NCBI GenBank assembly: GCA_945910975.1
Contig: CAMDZY010000050.1
Coordinates: 1-10,466, forward strand
DNA: 10,466 bases
Source: an uncultured Clostridia bacterium
GTDB taxonomy: Bacteria > Bacillota > Clostridia > Oscillospirales > Oscillospiraceae
Direction: 5' to 3'
Below, piece by piece: positions 8,824 through 10,466 of this stretch. The position numbers and the translations under genes were made by a program. Numbering within the stretch: the first letter of the stretch is position 1; each line of letters starts with the position of its first letter. Under the pieces are notes generated by a model, which was given only the letters and a program-made list of their open reading frames with translations, made no database searches and was not told the origin of the DNA.

Positions 8824-8872
8824 CGCCGTTTCGCGGCTTATCTGCGCGATATGCACACAGCCCAAAACGGCG
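8824..8872 (-). terminator. Terminator-like hairpin in the protease leader (possible attenuator)
   Basis: Read on the minus strand, CGCCGTTT (complement of 8865-8872) pairs perfectly with AAACGGCG (complement of 8824-8831). Inside it, GGCT pairs with AGCC and TGTGC with GCGCA around an ATATC loop. The outer stem is followed by CTTTTT. This has the shape of an intrinsic terminator but sits between the inferred transcription start (about 8894) and the protease start. It could be an attenuator or a stabilising 5' hairpin. The T-run is only five bases, and no antiterminator partner or known riboswitch was recognised. Confidence 0.4.
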
Positions 8873-8900
8873 TATTCTTTGTCAACGAATATACGCTATT

Positions 8901-8929
8901 ATTATACTGAATCTTTGCAGGAATTGCAA
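8901..8929 (-). promoter_or_regulatory. Sigma-A-type promoter of the protease/surface-protein operon
   Basis: On the minus strand: -35 TTGCAA (complement of 8924-8929, 4/6 consensus), a 17-base spacer and -10 TATAAT (complement of 8901-8906, perfect). The predicted start near 8894 gives a leader of about 100 nt before the protease ATG. It is the best minus-strand promoter upstream of the operon. Confidence 0.65.
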
Positions 8930-8940
8930 TGCCGAATTTC

Positions 8941-9024
8941 AGGCTGTCAAAAAAGCCTCGCAGCGTTCGCCGCATTGACGGCAAATCACAGACGCCCGAT
9001 GAAAACAGGCTTTTTAACAGTCCT
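8941..9024. repeat. Imperfect inverted repeat, 18-nt arms, possible dispersed element
   Basis: The arms AGGCTGTCAAAAAAGCCT (8941-8958) and AGGCTTTTTAACAGTCCT (9007-9024) are inverted, imperfect copies, sharing nine terminal bases (AAAAAGCCT and its complement) plus TGT further out. The left arm can also fold alone (AGGCT/AGCCT). The GC-richer interior of about 48 nt contains a short GCCG/CGGC pairing. It lies just upstream of the operon promoter and is not needed to explain any gene. It may be a small non-coding repeat unit; only one copy is visible, so this is tentative. Confidence 0.35.
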
Positions 9025-9030
9025 ACCGGG

Positions 9031-9074
9031 TTTGACAAAATTTCTTAAATCTTGTTAAAAGTTTTTCAAAAACT
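9031..9074. promoter_or_regulatory. Two adjacent AT-rich dyads upstream of an orphan promoter
   Basis: The arms 9031-9043 and 9047-9059 match as inverted repeats at 11 of 13 positions around a CTT centre. Directly next to them, AGTTTTTCAAAAACT (9060-9074) is a perfect 7+1+7 inverted repeat ending one base before the -35 box at 9076. The placement suggests protein-binding sites for the adjacent plus-strand promoter. An intrinsically curved or UP-like AT tract is the alternative. Confidence 0.4.
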
Positions 9075-9075
9075 C

Positions 9076-9104
9076 TTGACAAGTTTTATCCTATCTGTTA
9101 TCAT
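9076..9104 (+). promoter_or_regulatory. Near-perfect sigma-A-type promoter with no gene behind it
   Basis: TTGACA (9076-9081, perfect), a 17-base spacer and TATCAT (9099-9104, 5/6). The predicted start is near 9111. Nothing on the plus strand downstream has a ribosome binding site plus a credible protein before a hairpin terminator at 9129-9169, and the next gene in that direction is antisense. It could drive a small RNA. Confidence 0.55.
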
Positions 9105-9110
9105 GTTTTA

Positions 9111-9169
9111 TGCAATCCTTATTTGCAAAATTAAAAGCTGCTGCAAGGATTCTTGCAACAGCTTTAATT
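9111..9169 (+). ncRNA. Candidate small RNA, about 60 nt
   Basis: Proposed transcript from the promoter at 9076-9104 through the hairpin at 9129-9169. Besides the 3' hairpin, AATCCTT (9114-9120) is perfectly complementary to AAGGATT (9145-9151), which covers the hairpin loop. A pseudoknot or alternative fold is therefore possible. On the plus strand the U-run after the stem is weak (TTTAATT), so readthrough antisense to the DUF1294 gene is also possible. No known RNA family was recognised. Confidence 0.3.
9129..9169 (-). terminator. Intrinsic terminator of the DUF1294 gene, possibly bidirectional
   Basis: Six bases after the DUF1294 stop, the minus strand reads AATTAAAGCTGTTGCAAG, loop AATC, then CTTGCAGCAGCTTTTAATT. 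The arms match apart from one G:T-type pair and a one-base bulge. The 3' side ends in TTTTAATTTT, a good terminator tail. On the plus strand the same hairpin has a poorer T-run, so it could also stop transcripts from the promoter at 9076-9104. Confidence 0.75.
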
Positions 9170-9174
9170 CCCGA

Positions 9175-9441
9175 TTATGTCAGCAGCAGGAAGCCCAACA
9201 GCAGCGCACCATACTCCACGGCCAGTAAAATCGGCAGTCCCACGCAAAACAGCGGGTGTGTAGCCTTGTGGTGCAGCATCTCCATGGCCGCAGCAATACC
9301 GATACAGCCGCCGATGATGCCCAGCACAAAAATTGCCCAATCCGGCGCACACCAGCTGCCCTTTTCCATGCGGTACCTGTCAATGGCCATGACTACAAAG
9401 CCGACAATATTGATTATAAATAAGTAAATCGTTAAAATCAT
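9175..9441 (-). CDS. DUF1294 family small membrane protein
   Basis: An 88-residue, very hydrophobic protein. Two or three membrane segments are visible: about 3-19, about 32-50 and about 66-87. Between them are the conserved-looking features of DUF1294: AIDRYR after the first helix, GGCIGIAAAM in the middle, and HHKATHPLF before the last helix. The length fits the family, whose function is unknown. The start at 9441 is chosen because AGAGGAG lies about 9 bases upstream. The open frame continues to 9585, but that extension is polar, overlaps the promoter and has no binding site. The gene is monocistronic, with its own promoter (9557-9585), a leader hairpin and a terminator, and it is divergent from the gene at 9668. 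Confidence 0.85.
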   Translation of the reverse strand: MILTIYLFIINIVGFVVMAIDRYRMEKGSWCAPDWAIFVLGIIGGCIGIAAAMEMLHHKATHPLFCVGLPILLAVEYGALLLGFLLLT

Positions 9442-9466
9442 CGCGCACCGCTCCTCTTTTCTCGGC

Positions 9467-9492
9467 CTGTCGAAAATTTCATTTTTCGACAG
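9467..9492. repeat. Perfect 10-bp inverted repeat in the DUF1294 leader
   Basis: CTGTCGAAAA (9467-9476) and TTTTCGACAG (9483-9492) are exact inverted copies with a 6-base gap. The element lies inside the predicted 5' leader, about 10 bases before the Shine-Dalgarno, so it can act as an RNA hairpin near the ribosome site or as a DNA operator. There is no T-run directly after it on the minus strand, so it is not a terminator. Confidence 0.6.
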
Positions 9493-9556
9493 AGCTCTTC
9501 TCTCATTTGCCTGCCGCGCATCGTTTAAAATACAGGAATAATTCAATATGAAATTT

Positions 9557-9585
9557 ATTATATCCGCATTTTGACGATTCGTCAA
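9557..9585 (-). promoter_or_regulatory. Sigma-A-type promoter of the DUF1294 gene with an operator-like dyad
   Basis: On the minus strand: -35 TTGACG (complement of 9580-9585, 5/6), a 17-base spacer and -10 TATAAT (complement of 9557-9562, perfect). The -35 box is half of a 7+1+7 inverted repeat, TTGACGATTCGTCAA (9571-9585), a likely repressor site. Predicted start is near 9550, giving a leader of about 108 nt. Confidence 0.7.
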
Positions 9586-9606
9586 CCTTTAATTTGCACT
9601 TTTCCC

Positions 9607-9635
9607 TTTACGTACCGGAAAATGTACAGTATAAT
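9607..9635 (+). promoter_or_regulatory. Sigma-A-type promoter of the 150-residue membrane-protein gene
   Basis: TTTACG (9607-9612, 4/6), a 17-base spacer and TATAAT (9630-9635, perfect). Predicted start is near 9642, about 26 bases before the ATG at 9668. The promoter is back to back with that of the DUF1294 gene, with only 21 bases between the two -35 boxes, so a regulator there could affect both. Confidence 0.7.
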
Positions 9636-9667
9636 AGGTGCAAAATTGCAAGCAGCGGAGGTAGACA

Positions 9668-10120
9668 ATGAAACAGGCAAAACAAAAAACTTCCAAGCGG
9701 GGCTGGGGCGTTGCACTTGTGGCGGTTGCGGTGTGTGGATTGCTGTTGGCGGGCGTTTTGTGGGCGATTTTCTCGTTGAACGGCAACGGCGAATCTGCGC
9801 AGAGCTACACCAGCGCGGATGTGGAGCGCTATCTTGCAGAGCAATGGCCCAATTACCCGCTTGAACAGGTGCAAGGCTCTGCCGTGCACGTGCGCGGGAC
9901 AGCGCAGATCACCTATGCGCAGGCGGAAAAGTACGGCGATATTTCCTACGACGCGCAGATGCTCGAAAGCTATGTCCGCACAGCCGGCGCCATTGCAGCA
10001 GGCTTGCAGGCCGAGTGTGGCTTTGACACGGTGCAGGTGGTTTTGGAGCAGTATTCCTCTGACGGGCAGGTCATTTTCACCGCCGCGTCAGACGGAACGG
10101 TGGACGTGTGCTGGGAATAA
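9668..10120 (+). CDS. Unrecognised single-pass membrane-anchored protein
   Basis: A 150-residue protein of no family I recognise. A basic N-terminus (KQAKQKTSKR) is followed by one hydrophobic segment at about 14-36. The remaining 115 or so residues are soluble, mixed alpha/beta in character and acidic overall, so the predicted topology is N-in with an extracytoplasmic domain. Cys23 sits in the hydrophobic stretch, but the preceding residues (VAV) do not make a convincing lipobox. Two more cysteines (in AECGF and in VCWE at the C-terminus) could form a disulfide outside the cell. GGAGG lies 6 bases before the ATG, and a good promoter lies just upstream, so the gene call is sound. No clear terminator separates it from the YitT-family gene 111 bases downstream, so partial cotranscription is possible. 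Confidence 0.8.
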   Translation: MKQAKQKTSKRGWGVALVAVAVCGLLLAGVLWAIFSLNGNGESAQSYTSADVERYLAEQWPNYPLEQVQGSAVHVRGTAQITYAQAEKYGDISYDAQMLESYVRTAGAIAAGLQAECGFDTVQVVLEQYSSDGQVIFTAASDGTVDVCWE

Positions 10121-10154
10121 AACAAGATTTTCATAAATTATTTCGACTTTTTCC

Positions 10155-10183
10155 TTGAAAAATGCGCGCATTTGCGCTATTGT
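10155..10183 (+). promoter_or_regulatory. Candidate promoter of the YitT-family gene
   Basis: TTGAAA (10155-10160, 4/6), a 17-base spacer and TATTGT (10178-10183, 4/6). The core boxes are moderate, but spacing is ideal and the site is well placed, about 50 bases before the ATG. Within the spacer is a perfect 14-bp palindrome, AAATGCGCGCATTT (10160-10173), a plausible operator between the -35 and -10 boxes. Confidence 0.5.
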
Positions 10184-10191
10184 ATCCGTTG

Positions 10192-10206
10192 TGCGGAATT
10201 TCCGCA
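10192..10206. repeat. Perfect short dyad at the YitT-gene transcript start
   Basis: TGCGGAATTTCCGCA has 7-bp arms and a single central base. It falls at or just after the predicted transcription start (about 10190) and 25 bases before the ATG. It may be an operator or a small 5' hairpin. With the palindrome at 10160-10173 it gives two different dyads in one promoter region. Confidence 0.5.
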
Positions 10207-10231
10207 ATGAGAGATCGGAGGAAATCAATTT

Positions 10232-10466
10232 ATGAAACATCAATCGGACAAAGCCCTCACAGACCGTGAGCCGATACGGGTCGGCGGTCTGATCGTCGGC
10301 GCGGCAATTTATTCCCTCGGCGTCAACCTGTTCGTGGTTCCGGCCAACCTGTATGCCGGCGGCGTGATGGGTATGTGCCAGGTCATTCGTACCGTGATGA
10401 CGCGCTATCTGCATCTAAACTTTGGCACGCTGGATATTGCCGGTATTTTGTATTATATTGTCAATC
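10232..10466 (+). CDS. YitT family membrane protein, N-terminal part
   Basis: The first 78 residues of a protein cut by the window edge. After a polar N-terminus of about 16 residues, a membrane segment (GGLIVGAAIYSLGVNLFVV) runs into PANLYAGGVMGMCQVI, then a linker (LHLNFGTLDIAG) and a second membrane segment. The N-L-F-x-x-P-x-N-L-x-x-G-G-V-x-G pattern is the hallmark of the YitT/DUF161 family, which are usually around 280-300 residues with several membrane segments and a C-terminal DUF2179 domain. The function is not well established. The ATG at 10232 is preceded by GGAGG with a 10-base spacing. The gene continues beyond the window, so its C-terminus cannot be judged. Confidence 0.88.
   Translation, partial: MKHQSDKALTDREPIRVGGLIVGAAIYSLGVNLFVVPANLYAGGVMGMCQVIRTVMTRYLHLNFGTLDIAGILYYIVN

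Noticed and set aside
8857..8885. A perfect TTGACA on the minus strand (complement of 8880-8885) as the operon -35 box
   Set aside because: No acceptable -10 box lies 16-18 bases downstream; the spot holds GGCTGT. The TTGCAA/TATAAT pair slightly upstream is better.
9032..9060. A second plus-strand promoter TTGACA with a 17-base spacer and TTAAAA
   Set aside because: The -10 match is only 3/6, and the segment is better described as part of an inverted repeat upstream of the stronger promoter at 9076.
9110..9427. A 105-codon plus-strand frame starting just after the orphan promoter (MQSLFAKLKAAA...)
   Set aside because: There is no ribosome binding site, since the ATG would be at the transcript start. 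It runs through the hairpin and then antisense through the DUF1294 gene. A short leader peptide cannot be excluded but is not supported.
9442..9585. Upstream extension of the DUF1294 protein to a start at 9585
   Set aside because: That start would lie inside the -35 box of the gene's own promoter. The extension is polar, and a good ribosome site precedes the 9441 start.
9668..9770. Lipoprotein signal with Cys23 as the lipid-modified residue
   Set aside because: The residues before Cys23 do not form a normal lipobox, and the hydrophobic stretch continues well past the cysteine, so a membrane anchor fits better.

Overview
The window looks like a piece of a Gram-positive, S-layer-bearing Clostridia genome, probably a gut Oscillospiraceae-type Bacillota. 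This is inferred from SLH domains, a dockerin module, AGGA/GGAGG ribosome binding sites, sigma-A-type promoters and moderately GC-rich codon use. Nothing in the window identifies the species.

Left and centre (80-8791, minus strand): two very large secreted proteins form an operon read right to left. The first gene encodes a 1509-residue subtilisin-family (S8) protease with prodomain, PA insert and an intact Asp/His/Asn/Ser catalytic set. A dockerin-like module with two calcium loops sits inside its first Fn3-like domain, and the C-terminus is propeller-like. Eighteen bases later comes a 1387-residue surface protein with a signal peptide, a cohesin-like domain, three SLH repeats, Ig-like and InlB-type B repeats and two tandem beta-helix modules. 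The protease shows no surface anchor, while its neighbour carries both SLH repeats and a cohesin-like domain. The inferred picture is a surface-tethered protease/adhesin pair. A consensus promoter (8901-8929) and a roughly 100-nt leader with a terminator-like hairpin precede the operon.

Middle (8792-9174): this gene-free stretch holds the operon promoter and leader, an 84-nt imperfect inverted repeat, two AT-rich dyads, a near-perfect plus-strand promoter with no gene behind it, and a strong hairpin terminator. The last two could define a small RNA of about 60 nt.

Right (9175-10466): a small DUF1294-family membrane protein (minus) is divergent from a 150-residue single-pass membrane protein of unknown function (plus). 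The start of a YitT-family membrane protein follows and runs off the window. Several promoters here carry perfect short dyads in or beside their core elements, suggesting local repressor control.

No tRNA, rRNA, CRISPR array, complete insertion sequence or phage gene was seen. Many long open frames lie antisense to the two big genes and are read as compositional shadows.
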